A stretch of 60,000 bases of DNA from Symsagittifera roscoffensis (GCF_963678635.1 NC_087063.1:81145574-81205573); one strand, 5' to 3'. Shown: positions 32,623-44,396, counted from the first letter of the stretch. A program made the numbers and translations. The notes: generated by a model from the letters alone, not told the origin.

Positions 32623-33405
32623 GAGTGGATGAACGCAGTGATTATTTAGGTCGCGATGATTTTCAGGAAAAGTCTTAACTTATTTTAAGCTCAATATTAC
32701 TTTTTCGCTGTTTGACTGTTGATCTCTTTTTCAGCTCAGTTCATTTCCTTTGTTCAAAGTAAGGCAAACTCCACTAACGAATAGTGAAAGCGCAAAGGTC
32801 ACTAAAAAAGGTTATCTGAAAAAGATTAGCGCAAAGGTTATCGAATTTCCCAGTGAAACAAAAACTTTACCTATTGATCCAGTTTGCTCAAATTGGGTTA
32901 CATTAATCAAAAAAAGTGTCAGTATAGAGCTTCATTCGAAACTTCAAGTTTTTTTCAAAGATAAATCAGTTTTTTTTCTGTTAACTTGCGTTCATTGACT
33001 TTTTTCCAACTGTCTATTTGCTGTTTTTTTTGAAACTGCATGTTGGCTTTGTTTTGGTTTTTTGATAGCCAAAACATAATGAATTCGGTTGTACTATGAT
33101 ACCAGTTTGGGGCCAGTATGGATGTAAACATTACTCTTTTTCCTCGGCCCTTATTTCAAAGTTTCTTTTTTAGGCTTGAGATTAGCAAGCGTTATCAAAT
33201 CGGAATATAGTCTTTTTCGGGTTGACAACTAGTTGAACAGAATCAATTGAAATTTTTCATCCTTGGCTCATATTAAATCAAAATCATGGCGTCAATTCTG
33301 GTATGATGCGTATAGGTAACGCTTTGCTTGGGTTGAATCCTTGCAGTGCGTTTCGACTCTGTGTCATCGCCCTTGCAATGTGCTCCGCTTCGCCTCTGTG
33401 TAATA
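32623..33405 (+). repeat. Dispersed repeat family A, copy 3
   Basis: Head GATGAACGCAGTGATTATTT, body as in copy 2, and a tail ending GCTCCGCTTCGCCTCTGTGT at about 33,400. A further fragment of the family stands at about 32,450-32,600. Confidence 0.65.
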
Positions 33406-33580
33406 CTGTTCAAAATTGTGTTTACTTCAATTAAATGTATTTGTACCAGGGACGAAGAAGAAGGGTGAGAAGAGAATTCTATCTTTTTTTTGTTTCATAT
33501 CTGTTGACTTTTCAAAGAGCTGATAATTGTCAATATTTTAGTTTAGAAAATTTAAGGAATTAATTTTTGTTTTGTTTCAG

Positions 33581-33644
33581 AAATGATCACAAGATGGCCT
33601 TGGTACAGTGTAGGAGTCGCGAGGAAGCTATAATGGCTTTAATT
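33581..33644 (+). CDS. PTBP: PTBP exon: RRM4 RNP1 strand
   Basis: Acceptor tgtttcag, donor gtaagt, phase 2 to 0. Encodes K-M-A-L-V-Q-C, E-E-A-I-M-A-L-I, matching K-M-A-L-I-Q-M..E-E-A-V-Q-A-L-I. Confidence 0.95.
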
Positions 33645-33825
33645 GTAAGTAAAGTTTGCGTGATGAGAAAATCTGATCAGCAAAAACAGAATACAATAGA
33701 TAGCTACTGTGCCATCTAAATGTTCAGACCACGCAGTGCTTAATTCGCGGGGGTTGAAAATTACCAAAGGGTTGGACAGTTTATGGACAAGGGTGTGGGG
33801 GGGGGGGGGGGAGGGTTGTGTTCAA

Positions 33826-33908
33826 AATTTTCAATTGGTCCAGAGGTAAAGCCATCGCCTTTGCACTCTAAGATCAGTGGGTTCGAGTCACGGCCGGACT
33901 TGGTTGTT
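33826..33908 (+). repeat. tRNA-like SINE head
   Basis: TTGGTCCAGAGGTAAAGCC resembles the D-arm and A box, and GTGGGTTCGAGTCACGG the T-arm and B box, at tRNA spacing. The T-stem has mismatches, so this is a tRNA-derived SINE or pseudogene. A 13-G run precedes it at about 33,799. Confidence 0.55.
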
Positions 33909-34128
33909 TTACAGTATGTGTGCAATTGAATTTTTTCAGGTAAAATTTGAATGGTCGGACTTTAATTTGTTTGCTAAAGTTTTATCGGCTGATTAGCCAC
34001 ATCACGAATTATGCATATGCTCTAAGAAATGTTCATTTTAGTTGCAAGTGAAAGAGTTGAATGCAGTTTCATTTAAACTATTAAAAGGTTGTCTGTTTTT
34101 TTTCTTAGTAAGTTCTGTATCGTTGCTA

Positions 34129-35375
34129 ATTAAGAGTCGAGTCGATGAACGTAGTTCAGACTCATATATAGGTCGTGATGGTTTTTGTTCCAGGAAAAGT
34201 CTTCAAATTTGTTGAGGCTTAAATTTACTTTTTCCGGGTTTGACTTGATTTCTTTTTAAGTTCAGTTCATTTCCTTAGTTAAAAGGAAAGCAAACTTTAA
34301 ACTTCACTATCGAATAACAAAAGTGTAAAGTTCAAGAAAAACATAATCGACTTCTAGTTTGGAAAGTTGAGTTTAGCTTTTTAGATTTCTTAGCGAAAAT
34401 TAAAGTTTGTCAGTTCATCCAGTTTTATCAAATTGGTTGAATTTTATCAAGAAAATGTCCATTCATTTTTCTAGAACTTCGAAGAGCTCCTAGGATATTA
34501 ATTTTTCCTTTGAAGTGCGAAAGATATGAAAAAAAAACACGTCAGTTTTTATGAGAGTAATGAGCGTAGTGAAGACTCTTATATAGGTCTTGCTGATTTT
34601 CTTTTATTTTTTTTTCAGGATAAAGTCTTAAAATGTGCATAAAAGTCTCTCATAACAATAGATGTGCGTTCATACATATTGAAGCATTTATGAATGCACT
34701 TAGATATATATGCACTTTTTGAGTTCAATTTAAATTCATCTGCTGAAAGTTACGTAAATAGCATTCTCCAAATACGAGCGTGGAAATCGCGCGAAAAAAC
34801 ATGAACGATTTCTAGTTTCGAAAGTGGAATTTATTTTTTAGAATTTTAACAATAAAAACTTTTTTTGTTAATCCAGTTTTCTCAAGTTGGGCTAATGGTA
34901 TCAAAAAACCCCAGTCATAAATCGTTCTAGAAAAAGTTCACGCTCAATTTTGATTTTTCGCTGTTTGACTTGCGATTTCTTTTTAAGTTCAAGGCATTTC
35001 TATTGTTAAAAAGAAGGCAAACTCTACTATCGAACAGCAAAATTGTAAAGGTCACAAAAACGTGATCGACTTCTAATTTCGAAATAAAAATTACTTATCA
35101 GATTTACCAGCGAAACAATAGTTTTGCCTCTTGATCCTGTTTTCTCAAATTGGGTTAATTTTAACAAAAAAAGTGTCCATCAGAAATTGTTCCACGAATT
35201 CTAAAGTTGAAGATTTTTGAAAACACAAGTCGGATTTTTTTTCAGTTTACTTGCGTTCATTACACTTTTCCAACTGTCAGTTGGCTATGTTTCATTTTTT
35301 CGAATTCCTATGTTTTTACCGTTTTTGTTGTATCGCAAGAGATTCGAAGCTTGGCTTCGCCTCTGTGCAAACGGT
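34129..35375 (+). repeat. Dispersed repeat family A, three copies in a row
   Basis: Heads of the family are seen at about 34,145 (GATGAACGTAGTTCAGACTC) and 34,560 (AATGAGCGTAGTGAAGACTC), and the body restarts at about 34,930 (GTTCACGCTCAATTTTGA). The last copy ends at GGCTTCGCCTCTGTGC near 35,365, about 115 bases before the final PTBP exon. Confidence 0.7.
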
Positions 35376-35489
35376 TTTAACCAGAAAAAAATATTGCGGA
35401 TTGAAGCCCAGCACAACTACTGAGTACTTTCACAATATTTGCTCGAAATATTTTAGTTTGAAATGGTTAATTGATATGATATGTTTTAG

Positions 35490-35663
35490 GAGACACACAA
35501 CTACCAGTTAGGAGAGAACCATCACCTGCGAGTATCCTTCAGCAAGACCCAGATGGGAATGGGTGCAAACAGCGCTTCACAGCAGCACCAAAACCAGCAC
35601 GGGCCTTCAATCGAGTCCGCGGGAGGGGCTGGGGACGCAATGAACATGCAACACATGGGCTGA
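35490..35663 (+). CDS. PTBP: PTBP last coding exon
   Basis: Acceptor gttttag, phase 0, TGA at 35,661-35,663. Starts E-T-H-N-Y-Q-L-G-E-N-H-H-L-R-V-S-F-S-K-T, the universal C-terminal signature of PTBP. Vertebrate PTBP1 stops almost at once after this. Here a further tail of about 38 residues rich in Gln, His, Gly and Met follows. Confidence 0.95.
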   Translation, partial: ETHNYQLGENHHLRVSFSKTQMGMGANSASQQHQNQHGPSIESAGGAGDAMNMQHMG

Positions 35664-37344
35664 GAAGTTACACCACTTTTAGAGGCAAACTCAACTGCAT
35701 TCATTGCAGATTAAATTGAATTATTTCATTCTGGATGGAAAACAACGCAAAAACTATTTAAACACCGGAAAATTATTTTGAAATAGAGAAATTTACCCAA
35801 CGTCGGCGCAAACATTTGTTATCATTGATCAAAAACTCAAATCTTCTCGTTGGAGCGATCAAAAAGAGCAGGCTTAGGGAAGTTAGCTTATACCCATTTA
35901 GATGTAATCGAATCAAACTTCCATGAAACTTCTTTATTATAGGGACCTGTGCTCAGCCAAATTATGAAATTCATCATTGTCATTACAATTACAAATCGAA
36001 ACTCGTGTCTATTGCCTTAACCAAAACAGATGGTATTCAGTCATAAATTTGATTTCAATCATATCCTGATTCAGATGTGGTTCAGATTTTCAATGAACAT
36101 GAGTTGTTTTGGTTGAGTAAATCGTTCATTGCAAAAAGTTCTTTAATTTTCATCTAATTTAAGTTCAGCTGGTGCTCAACGCTTCCGATTAACTATAATT
36201 ACTAACATCTATTTCAAGTTAAATTATGTATGATGTTTAAGAAAGTAGTTTGCGCAGTGCCGTACGTATTGAAGTCGATGATGGTGATGATGTCACAAAT
36301 TTTGACCGATTTATCCTGTTTTATGTTTTCCTGTCCTTCCTTGACCTTTCTTTGTCCTTTGACCTGCTGTGACCTTTGACCTTTTCTCCTCCTACCTGCT
36401 CCTCTTTTGTCCTCCTGAACTCCAGGTGGTCTCTAGTCATCTGTAAAGACCTCTTGTAGAATCAGAATCCTGCTATCATCAGTCGTTTTTTTTTCAGTCT
36501 AATCCCAATTGTCATGCGTCTAACACACACACACAACTCTTTTTCACGTCTGAATATCAAAGAATCAACGCACCCTTCACCCAAACTGCTATGAATTGAA
36601 ATTTAATTTCTGAATACACCCTTAATAATTCAGTGCTTCAAGTGATATCGTGCTATCTAATTATAAAACCTTAACCTAAATTTGACCAATCTAGCTCTCA
36701 AGTTTGAAAAGTGCCTACTTGTTTTAACGCACCAGTCACTATTGTTATATTTATGGACCTAACGAGCCATGAATTAAAATAGAAAAAGTTAAATATAAAT
36801 TCGGTGTTTTTTGGAAAGATTAATGTCCATTATTGCCAAGTGCTATCCCAGTGTCAGATCCATTCAATTTGAATCAATTCATTCCAGCGGTGAAGTAACG
36901 AAAAATTGTCAACCGCGTCTGCGTCTGTTTCCATTAAGTTTATTCTGTTCAAAGTTCAACGCGCATCCATCATTATGATAAGATGCACTCATTTTACATA
37001 TCTAATATACGCTGCTAGCTGCGGCACTTTTACAATCAGTTTATGTGAGTAATTGGCATTTTGAATTATCAATGTTTTGGTTACTGAAGCGAAGTCTGTG
37101 TTTAAATGGACTTGCGAATGCTACTGTTTAATGGAATAATTGGACTAATGATACTAGAAATTTAAGTAAAAATTGTAATTTAGTTATTTTATTTAAATTA
37201 AAGTTCTGTTTAACTTTTTTTCTATTTTTCGTAGGATGAGCCTAGTCTATAATCTTCAGCTAAACGATTTAGAATGAATGTTTTCGGCAAAAACTACCTG
37301 GTATAAATCAAGGGATTTTTTAGAGTCAATGAATGTTTAATAAA
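35664..37344 (+). other. PTBP: Probable PTBP 3' untranslated region
   Basis: No frame. A pyrimidine- and TGACCT-rich patch at about 36,330-36,430 includes TGACCTTTGACCT. AATAAA at 37,339-37,344 is the first plausible cleavage signal I saw, followed by a GT-containing stretch. The true 3' end needs transcript data. Confidence 0.4.
37339..37344 (+). terminator. Candidate poly(A) signal of PTBP
   Basis: AATAAA about 1.7 kb after the TGA. Confidence 0.3.
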
Positions 37345-37424
37345 TTCAGGCTTTTACCCTCTGGAATGCCTGTCAAGGAACATTTCGCGCAACAATTTTT
37401 GTCCTCGTCAAGAACCGACTGGAA

Positions 37425-37930
37425 GGACATCTAAATCTCTTATATATATTTTTTCCGTTTTTATCTTTGTTTTTTGATGTTTGGTCGTGATTTTTTATTG
37501 ATGTCAGTTTGTTCAGGCTAAATTTTTTTTGAATTTTAATTTCTTTTTAAGTTAGTTCATTTTTTGTTAAAAGAGGCAAACTCCACTATCGAACTGCAAA
37601 AATGTTAAGGTAATAAAAAATGTGATCTACTTCTAGTTTCGAAAGTGGAAGTTAATTTTCAGATTTCAGTGAAACAAAAATTTTACCCATTGATGCAATT
37701 TTCTCAACATGGCTTAATTTAGTCAAAATAATCATAAATTGCTCTCGAAATTCGAAGAGACTTGGGGTCATGATTTTTTCTTGGAAAATTACCAAATTGT
37801 TTGAAAAAAATGGACGCTTATTTGGTCTTGTATTGCAAATAGGGTTAAGGCCATATATTTTTATCTGTGAAATTCGAAAATTTAAGTTTTTTCAAAAATA
37901 AATCAATAAATATTTTTTCCCTTTACAAAA
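37425..37930 (+). repeat. Dispersed repeat family A, copy after the gene
   Basis: ACTCCACTATCGAACTGCAA, TTTACCCATTG and related blocks, same orientation. Shows the family is not confined to introns. Another fragment lies at about 41,335-41,520. Confidence 0.55.
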
Positions 37931-39840
37931 AAAAATCAATGCTTATGTCGACTTGTACTGCAAATAGGGTTAAAGCAGTATATTTTTTAATGAGAAGTTC
38001 GAAAATACAAGTTTTTGAAAAAAAATAAGTTTTTTTGTCTCTATTACAACAAATAACCATCGGAATGGGCCGAGTGACATATAATACTAATGCTCATTAA
38101 GCCGTGACTTGAGTGACGTGAAAATATTTCAATAATTCGGCCGAGTGTCGATAAAAATGGTTCAAAGTTTTTGAGTTCAAGTCAATTTTTGAGTTTAGGT
38201 CATATCGAATGATTAAGCGATCAAATAGCGTTTACTCTTAAAAATATAGGCTAGAAAACTAGGTGTTACTAACTAGAAAGAGTTTTTACTAACAAGTTTT
38301 AAGAGCTTCAAGTAGCTCTTTCTAGGCAAAATGTTTCTGAAAAGACTTTCAAATTCCTATGCAAAGAAATATTGATTTTTTTTTTCAATTTTTTGTTTGG
38401 TATTCATTTTTTTGTAGAAAGCTGTTATTGATTTTTCCTAATTCTCTAGTTTTTCACACGTTTGTATAGTTCTCTCCTTGCACAAAAAGTACACTAGTTT
38501 GAAGAAAAAGTTGATTAAATTATTTATGACCGTGGTTGGGAAATTCTGTGCTGCTTGCACAGCAATCTACCGTTCTTGTTTCAAGTGTTCATAAACTTTT
38601 TTATTAACAGATTTATGAACATTAAAAACAAAATTTATATCTTTCTTATGTAATTGCCTGCCAACGGATTTGAGCTGAGATAATTATGCATACTTGTCGG
38701 ATTATTTTGTGCTCTCCGCGCAGCAACCGGCTTTTTTTTATTTTAAGACAATTTTTTGTGATGTTATGTTTTCGCTTTTTAAAACTTTATGTGACTCTCG
38801 AATTAGTTTCAACTTCAAAACAAATTTAAAAGATGATTGCTCTTTCAAACAAGAAAAATGTATTTGTTGCAAAATAGAGCTAAAACATGTCGTTTAAAAG
38901 TGAATTTTAATTCATTGGATTTCCCAGTGGAATAATAAAAAATCAAATAGACAAGCAATTTTCTCAATCTGAGTTTTTGCCCAATTTTTGAAAATTAACC
39001 TTAAGTCAAATATATTTTTTCTTGCATTTGTTCCAATGCCTGATTAATGTAACTTGAGTTCAGACTTTCGTCATTATATTTGGGGTGAAATTGATTCAAC
39101 TAACCCGAACATCAAAAAATGCTGAAACGCTTGTGTTAACAGCTTGTTGCAATTTTCCTTATTTTTTGTTGATTTCTGATCATTTTTGTTTATGTCAAAC
39201 ATTAGTGATTTCTAACGGAAAAATCAGGGAACTCTTGACCGAAGGTACCCGTTGTGCGAATCTCGTGGTGCCCAAATTAATTGTTTTGAGTTCAATTTCG
39301 TGTTTACCTTTAAACAAAAAGCTGCTTTTCTCCAATGTTGGTATATCGCTTGTTTTGTCGATCTGTATCCGAACCTTTAAAACTTTTTCTTTCTGAATTT
39401 ATTGAGTGTTAGTGAACAAAATAGTTTTTGGGTTATTTAGATTTTGTCTATTTTGTTTAAATTTTTATCTTTAAAAATTTTAATCTTATTTTCACTCATT
39501 TTTATTAGCGTTTTCACTTCGACATTTTTTAATTCATATTTTTAAAGAAAAAACTTGAATAAATTTATATCATTAAAAGAAGCAAACTACACTATCCAAT
39601 AGCTAGCTATTTCAAGTGATGCTAAAAAAGTAAAATGACTTGTAGAAAAGTATTCAGTTTTCTTCGTAGATAAGGGCCTAGGCTCACAGCCGGTCAACAC
39701 CTGTTTTTTTTAAAGCCCAAAATATTTTGTATTAAAAAAGTCATTGTCATGTAAGTTGTCTGCTTATGTTTTGTCGACTTAGTTTTCACATTTTGTGCCT
39801 TTCTTGTGCTGTAAGCTGACACTTTTCCAAATGAATGTGT
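37931..39840. other. No gene recognised
   Basis: AT-rich, with short chance frames such as 39,085-39,396 that show no recognisable protein features. Confidence 0.4.
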
Positions 39841-39844
39841 CTTT

Positions 39845-40560
39845 GATTCTTTTATTAAACTTGCAATAAGCTAGGGTATTGCAATTGCATACTAAACTCT
39901 TATCCCGTAAATAACTTAGTTCACAAATTGGTCAAAATTAGAATTTAAGTTTTTGTTTGTCTGATTATATTTTGCCGGTTTAGTTGTCATTTCGCATAAT
40001 TGTTTTTTTCTTTACGCAATTTACATTGAAGTTGCCCTTAGTGTTTTGATTTACTTCAGCTGTTTCTTATTTTTTGCTTTCGTACTTTTTTCGCTTAATT
40101 TTTTTTTCTGCTCAAATTGTTTCGGCTTCATTTTTATCGGTTTAGTGACCTAATTTTGAGCCGTTTCACTTTAACTGTAGTTTTTATGCTCACCTCTGGA
40201 TTGCTCAAATTTCTAAAAGTTTTTCTTGGCAACAATTATTTTCAACTTTTTTCGCTTTTTTTCGGTTTGATTGGTATCGGACTATAATATATCCGCTTAA
40301 TGGCCTCATATTGCATATTATCGAAAAAAAATTGTGTGTGCGTGTGTGTTTGAGGCTTTGGGGGACTTAATAACTTTTCGTAAGTCTTTTTTTTTGTTTT
40401 TAGTCGTTTTTTCACTTAATGGGTTTCGGCCTATATTATGTTGGCTTAGTGGCCTCATATTGTAAGCTTTGTGTTTGAGTGTGTGTTTTGAGGGCGAGCG
40501 GACTTGTTAACTTTTTATAAGCCGTAAGTCACAATTATTTTTTTTCGGCTTCAAGGATTT
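39845..40560 (+). repeat. Dispersed repeat family B, copy 3
   Basis: Head AACTTGCAATAAGCTAGGGT, internal ATCGGTTTAGTGACCTA, TCCGCTTAATGGCCTCAT and TTGGCTTAGTGGCCTCAT blocks shared with 20,735-21,545. Confidence 0.6.
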
Positions 40561-42984
40561 CTGCTAAAGTTTGTTACCGCTTGGCAAGTTTTCTTCCGTT
40601 GCTAATTTCACATTCTTTTGTCTTGGCTTGTTTTTTGTTTCAAAACTGAGATGTCTAGTCGGTGACCAAACCTGACAAGAAAATATATTTAATTTAAAAA
40701 GGTATTTTGGAGAAGTAACTATTCATATTGCTGGATTCCGCTAACAAAATGCCGACTCTGTTGACATTTTCAGCTTTGCAGCTCTCGCTTCCAACTTTGA
40801 GTTCCTCGATGGCGCAATTTTATTGCACACAGATATTTTCGAGTGTTTGTGGATTCCACCATATAGTCTGAAATTTGCATTTTTTTTGCAGGTTCCGCGA
40901 ATTTGGCTGCGTTTGGAACAACTTAAAGCAAAACAGTGTTTTAAATATTCGGTTTTCTGACTCAATTGTTTCTTTTTTGGATGGATGAATTTGTGTTTGA
41001 ACTTGAGGAAAATCAAATTGAAAGAACATGGGAAATTGAAATTTTAAAAGCCGCAGGACCTAATTTTCTTCAATTTTGAACTTCAAAAGACAAATTTGAA
41101 CTTCACAAGACATTTTTGTTCCGAAGAAGCTCTGAGTTAGTTTTTGGTTATTCTAAAAAAAATATTTTTTGACTTTTCATGGATTTAAGGTTTTACGGTA
41201 CAATGCTACCCCTTGCAAAAGCCTTGCAGTTTTCGGTGGGAATTTAACTACTTGAGATATAATCTATCTAATTGATTTCTTTCTGGAGTTTTTGCAGATT
41301 TTTTTTGTTGGTTGAATCATTTTGGAAAGTTTCAAAGAATACAATAAAGACACTTACATAGATCGTGTTGATAGTTTCTCGTTTCTTTATCAAAAAAGTT
41401 TTCAAAGTTGTTCGTTGTTCACGCTCAAATCAGAATTTTTGCGGTTTGATTATTGATTTTTTTTTCTTGATTCGAATTAAATTACGCTCTTGATTAACAA
41501 ACCTTCCAATTGAGCAGAAAAATTGAATGAATTTAAGCTTCAATTTTATATCTCAAAATTCCTACTGGAAAAAATGATCGATAGATCCAATTTACCAAAA
41601 TTACAATACGTTAAGCAATAAATTTTACTTAAATTCACGATGAGTTGTTGTGATACCGGCCGCGCTTTCCACAACAAAATTTCTTTTAAAACATCTCATA
41701 ATCAATATAGTTAAAGCCTCAAAAGTTGAGACAAATAAGTTTGCGTTCATATGTAGAGCTGGTCTAATTGATAAGTTGATTTTTTAAACAGTTTTAGTTG
41801 AAAGTTTAAAAGTCGGATCGATTGGCTAAACTTTAATTTAATTCAAAAAAAACTTCAACAACTTAGCATTTATTTTTTTCAAAAATTAGTTTTCACATTG
41901 CGTTTTACAAAGGTCGAAGCATTGTTCACGCTCGCATTAATTGCATTATTCATGCTCGCATATATCGTTATGCATCAAGTTTTTTTTGTATGCTGCTCCA
42001 GATGCTTCGCTCAACTTAAAAACAAAAAAAGAACTGGCAGAAAAAAAGACTTTTTGAAAAAAAAATTGGCAGTGTTTTATAATAAATGGTAAAACTAGCA
42101 AAAAACCACAATTTCGGTAACAATTCTCCGGGATTTCAACCCAGCCGTATCCTCAATAAAATCAAAGGACACTGAAAAGCTCTTTCCCCGCCGGAAAATA
42201 TCTGGAAATATATCAAAGATATAGTTGAAAAATAGTTACCAAGGTCAAAGCGGAATTGGCAGTAACAATCCAAAATCTGGCTTCCGAAATTTTTGAAGAT
42301 AACTCTCGAAATGCAGCTATTTTTGGTGTTCTTTTAAGATGAGATTTTTCATATTGTGCAGAGTTGTGTAATTGTTAATCGAATCTGTTCCCTTCCTGAG
42401 AACACATTTTTTCTAACCCAATTGTGATTTCGAAAGACTAAATTTCAAGTCGTAGACCAATTTTTTTTTCCCCTAACTGAAAATTATAAACTTGGGCTGC
42501 GCCCTGATACCATCAGTCTCGTTTCAAATTTATTTTTTTTTGTCAATTTTCATTAAAAACTAAGGCCAAAACCTTAACGATACGACTTCTGAACACGAAA
42601 AATTGTAATATTTTCATTTTCTGAACAAATCAAATGTGTGAAATTTTAAAATTCAGATATTTTTATTGCACTAACTTTTTTTTTATAAAATGCCAATTTG
42701 TCTAGAATATAAAGATAAGTGAGATAAGTTTTCCGGTTAACAGAACAAATATCAATCTGGTTGACAATAGTTTTTTCATTGTTTTTCTGTCCGTGTTAAA
42801 TATGTCCGAATAAAATAACTTTTCAATGACGTGTTCAAGGAGTCTTCCAGCGGCTAAATGTAGATTTGGGTGAGGTTTTCCTATTGAAATCCCATCCCAA
42901 GCTCTTGGCGAGTCCATCAAAATTTCATCTGTTTTGTAACTCGAAACAGTTGGTGAAAGCGTAGCACACCAATCCTGTTTTTTT
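40561..42984. other. No gene recognised
   Basis: Intergenic AT-rich DNA. GGGCTGCGCCCTGATACCAT near 42,497 matches the end of the insertion at 47,190-47,727, so a second copy of that element ends here. Confidence 0.4.
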
Positions 42985-42992
42985 TTGCGAGA

Positions 42993-43064
42993 TCACATGA
43001 TTGCGAGGTCACGTGATTGCGAGGTCACATGATTGTATGGTCACGTGATTTTGAGGTCACGTGA
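42993..43064. promoter_or_regulatory. Five TCACRTGA E-boxes with exact 16-bp period
   Basis: Palindromic octamers start at 42,993, 43,009, 43,025, 43,041 and 43,057. Numbers 2, 4 and 5 are TCACGTGA, numbers 1 and 3 TCACATGA. CACGTG/CACATG are core sites of bHLH-zip factors (MITF/TFE, USF, MYC). The array lies about 640 bases downstream of the TRIO-like stop. It may be regulatory or just a short tandem repeat. Confidence 0.6.
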
Positions 43065-43516
43065 GCGTGATCGACTGCAGAAGTTGTCGTATCGATTCTC
43101 GCTTGAGAGGTCTCACGTCAGTCTGGGAAAAAATGTTTAATTCAACTACATGTAAAACTAATGGAAAATATGACAATTATAATCGATTATATATCTTTTA
43201 ATCACCCTATTTTTGGTCATTATAATGAATTAAAATCCCTTATAATCAATTATTAAGCCTATACTTGGACGCGGATTTTTAACACAATTTGATCATCAAT
43301 GATCAAATGGTCAAATTTTGGCAAAAAGTGTCAAAAACGCATTTTTCGCTCAGTTTATATAAAACTTGACAAGCAATACACGAAAAAATATGTTGGCAAA
43401 AATTTAATTTTCTGGAGGTGTCTGAGGTTTGGTTCCAAAATCAAACCACCTCGCAACGTTTAAGGCGAATACTGTCTTTGTGTTACGCTTAGTTACGGTG
43501 TTATTAGAGGGTGAAC

Positions 43517-43522
43517 TTTATT
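43517..43522 (-). terminator. Candidate poly(A) signal of TRIO-like gene
   Basis: AATAAA on the minus strand, 178 bases after the TAA. Confidence 0.3.
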
Positions 43523-43649
43523 TGGTTTTTTCCTCTGTTCCTATTCAAAATGGATTCAGCTGCTTACGCAAATTTTTTTTCCACTCTCCCCCCTCAGATC
43601 AGCCTTTTATGGGTTGATGGGTAGTTGATTTTAAGTTGATATGTGTAAA

Positions 43650-43690
43650 TGGGGTTAAAGGGGGGGGTTACATTAGGGGGGGGGGGCAGT
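43650..43690 (+). repeat. G-run cluster just after the stop codon
   Basis: Runs of 4, 8 and 11 G within 40 bases on the plus strand, C-rich in the mRNA, a few bases past the TRIO-like stop. The plus strand could form a quadruplex with the longest runs. Confidence 0.6.
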
Positions 43691-43699
43691 TGCAAATAG

Positions 43700-43855
43700 T
43701 TATTTTGAATTACTAACTGCACAGTGTTGGCGTCGGTTGATGAAGTTCTGCAGTCTGTCCACTGGGATGGGTGGGGACGAAGAGGGGGAGGGGGAGAAGT
43801 GGGCAAACCAGGGGTGGCCCAGACACCCGGAAGAGGTCAGCCTCAAACTGGGATC
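43700..43855 (-). CDS. TRIO-like last exon: kinase end and tail
   Basis: Acceptor tgttgtag, phase 0, stop TAA at 43,700-43,702. Encodes D-P-S-L-R, then H-P-W-F (end of the last kinase helix), a Ser/Pro insert, and V-D-R-L-Q-N-F-I-N-R-R-Q-H, which resembles the R-L-x-x-F-I-E-R-R tail of TRIO. Confidence 0.88.
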   Translation of the reverse strand, partial: DPSLRLTSSGCLGHPWFAHFSPSPSSSPPIPVDRLQNFINRRQHCAVSNSK

Positions 43856-44218
43856 CTACAACACACAAAAGAGGTGAAAAAATTCCAAAAGATAAAGTGC
43901 TCTAAGGACCATCAGTTTGAGATATCGTGATCTTCGAAGAATGTAAGTTGGCTCGAAAACAACTGTAACCTCTATTTGAAAGCCTTCATTTAGAAATGTA
44001 AAAACTTTTGATTCTGGACAAATTATACAGGTTTTAATGCGCCACAATTTAAGCGGTTAGACTAACTAAAAGACTAATTGAACGAAAAACACGACTAAGT
44101 TCAATCTTGGCAAGAAATTATTCCCCCTCCATTACTTAATATTAAAATGAGTTGGCGAGGATAGGGGGGATAAGCGGGATAGAGGGGTGGGGGTTGTTAG
44201 AGGTGTGTCTCTGTGTAC

Positions 44219-44396
44219 CCTGTTGAGTAGTGACATGATGAGGTGTCTAGCATGGGGGGAGGTGTCGCTGAAGTGTTCTTCTGGCAAGGCGAAGTCAGAG
44301 TGTAAAATGTGTCTACATGTCTCCTCTCTGCTGTCGTCCCCGTCCAAGAAGGGACTCAGCCCAGTCAGTAACACATACAGCACACAGCCCAAACTC
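44219..44396 (-). CDS. TRIO-like exon: kinase C-lobe
   Basis: Acceptor tttgcag, donor gtacac, phase 2 in, 0 out. Encodes S-L-G-C-V-L-Y-V-L-L-T-G-L-S-P-F-L-D and R-E-E-T-C, then H-A-R-H-L-I-M-S-L-L-N-R. If the donor is not used the frame runs on to a stop at 44,132, which would give a truncated kinase. Confidence 0.9.

Larger units (their letters stand above)
24766..35663 (+). other. PTBP: Gene span: polypyrimidine tract-binding protein (PTBP family)
   Basis: Thirteen exons join in consistent phase to 2,070 coding bases (689 residues plus TGA), or 704 residues with a possible 45-nt cassette exon. The protein has a disordered Ala/Gly/Gln-rich N-terminus and four RRMs, at about residues 134-212, 252-345, 459-535 and 585-665. 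Signature stretches of the family are plain: K-I-I-T-F, N-V-K-Y-N-N, Y-T-R-P-D-L-P, L-T-K-D-Y, S-P-L-H-R-F, and L-G-E-N-H-H-L-R-V-S-F-S-K at the end. PTBP proteins bind UCUU/CUCU tracts in pre-mRNA and repress exons, and also act on translation and stability. The start codon is not placed. The gene is convergent with the TRIO-like gene. Confidence 0.95.

Noticed and set aside
33826-33908. Functional tRNA gene
   Set aside because: The T-stem and acceptor stem do not pair; a SINE head is more likely. The same applies to 20,843, 21,830 and 45,250.
43594-43806. Pro-rich minus-strand frame
   Set aside because: It overlaps the last TRIO-like exon in the wrong phase. The spliced frame is clearly the kinase end.
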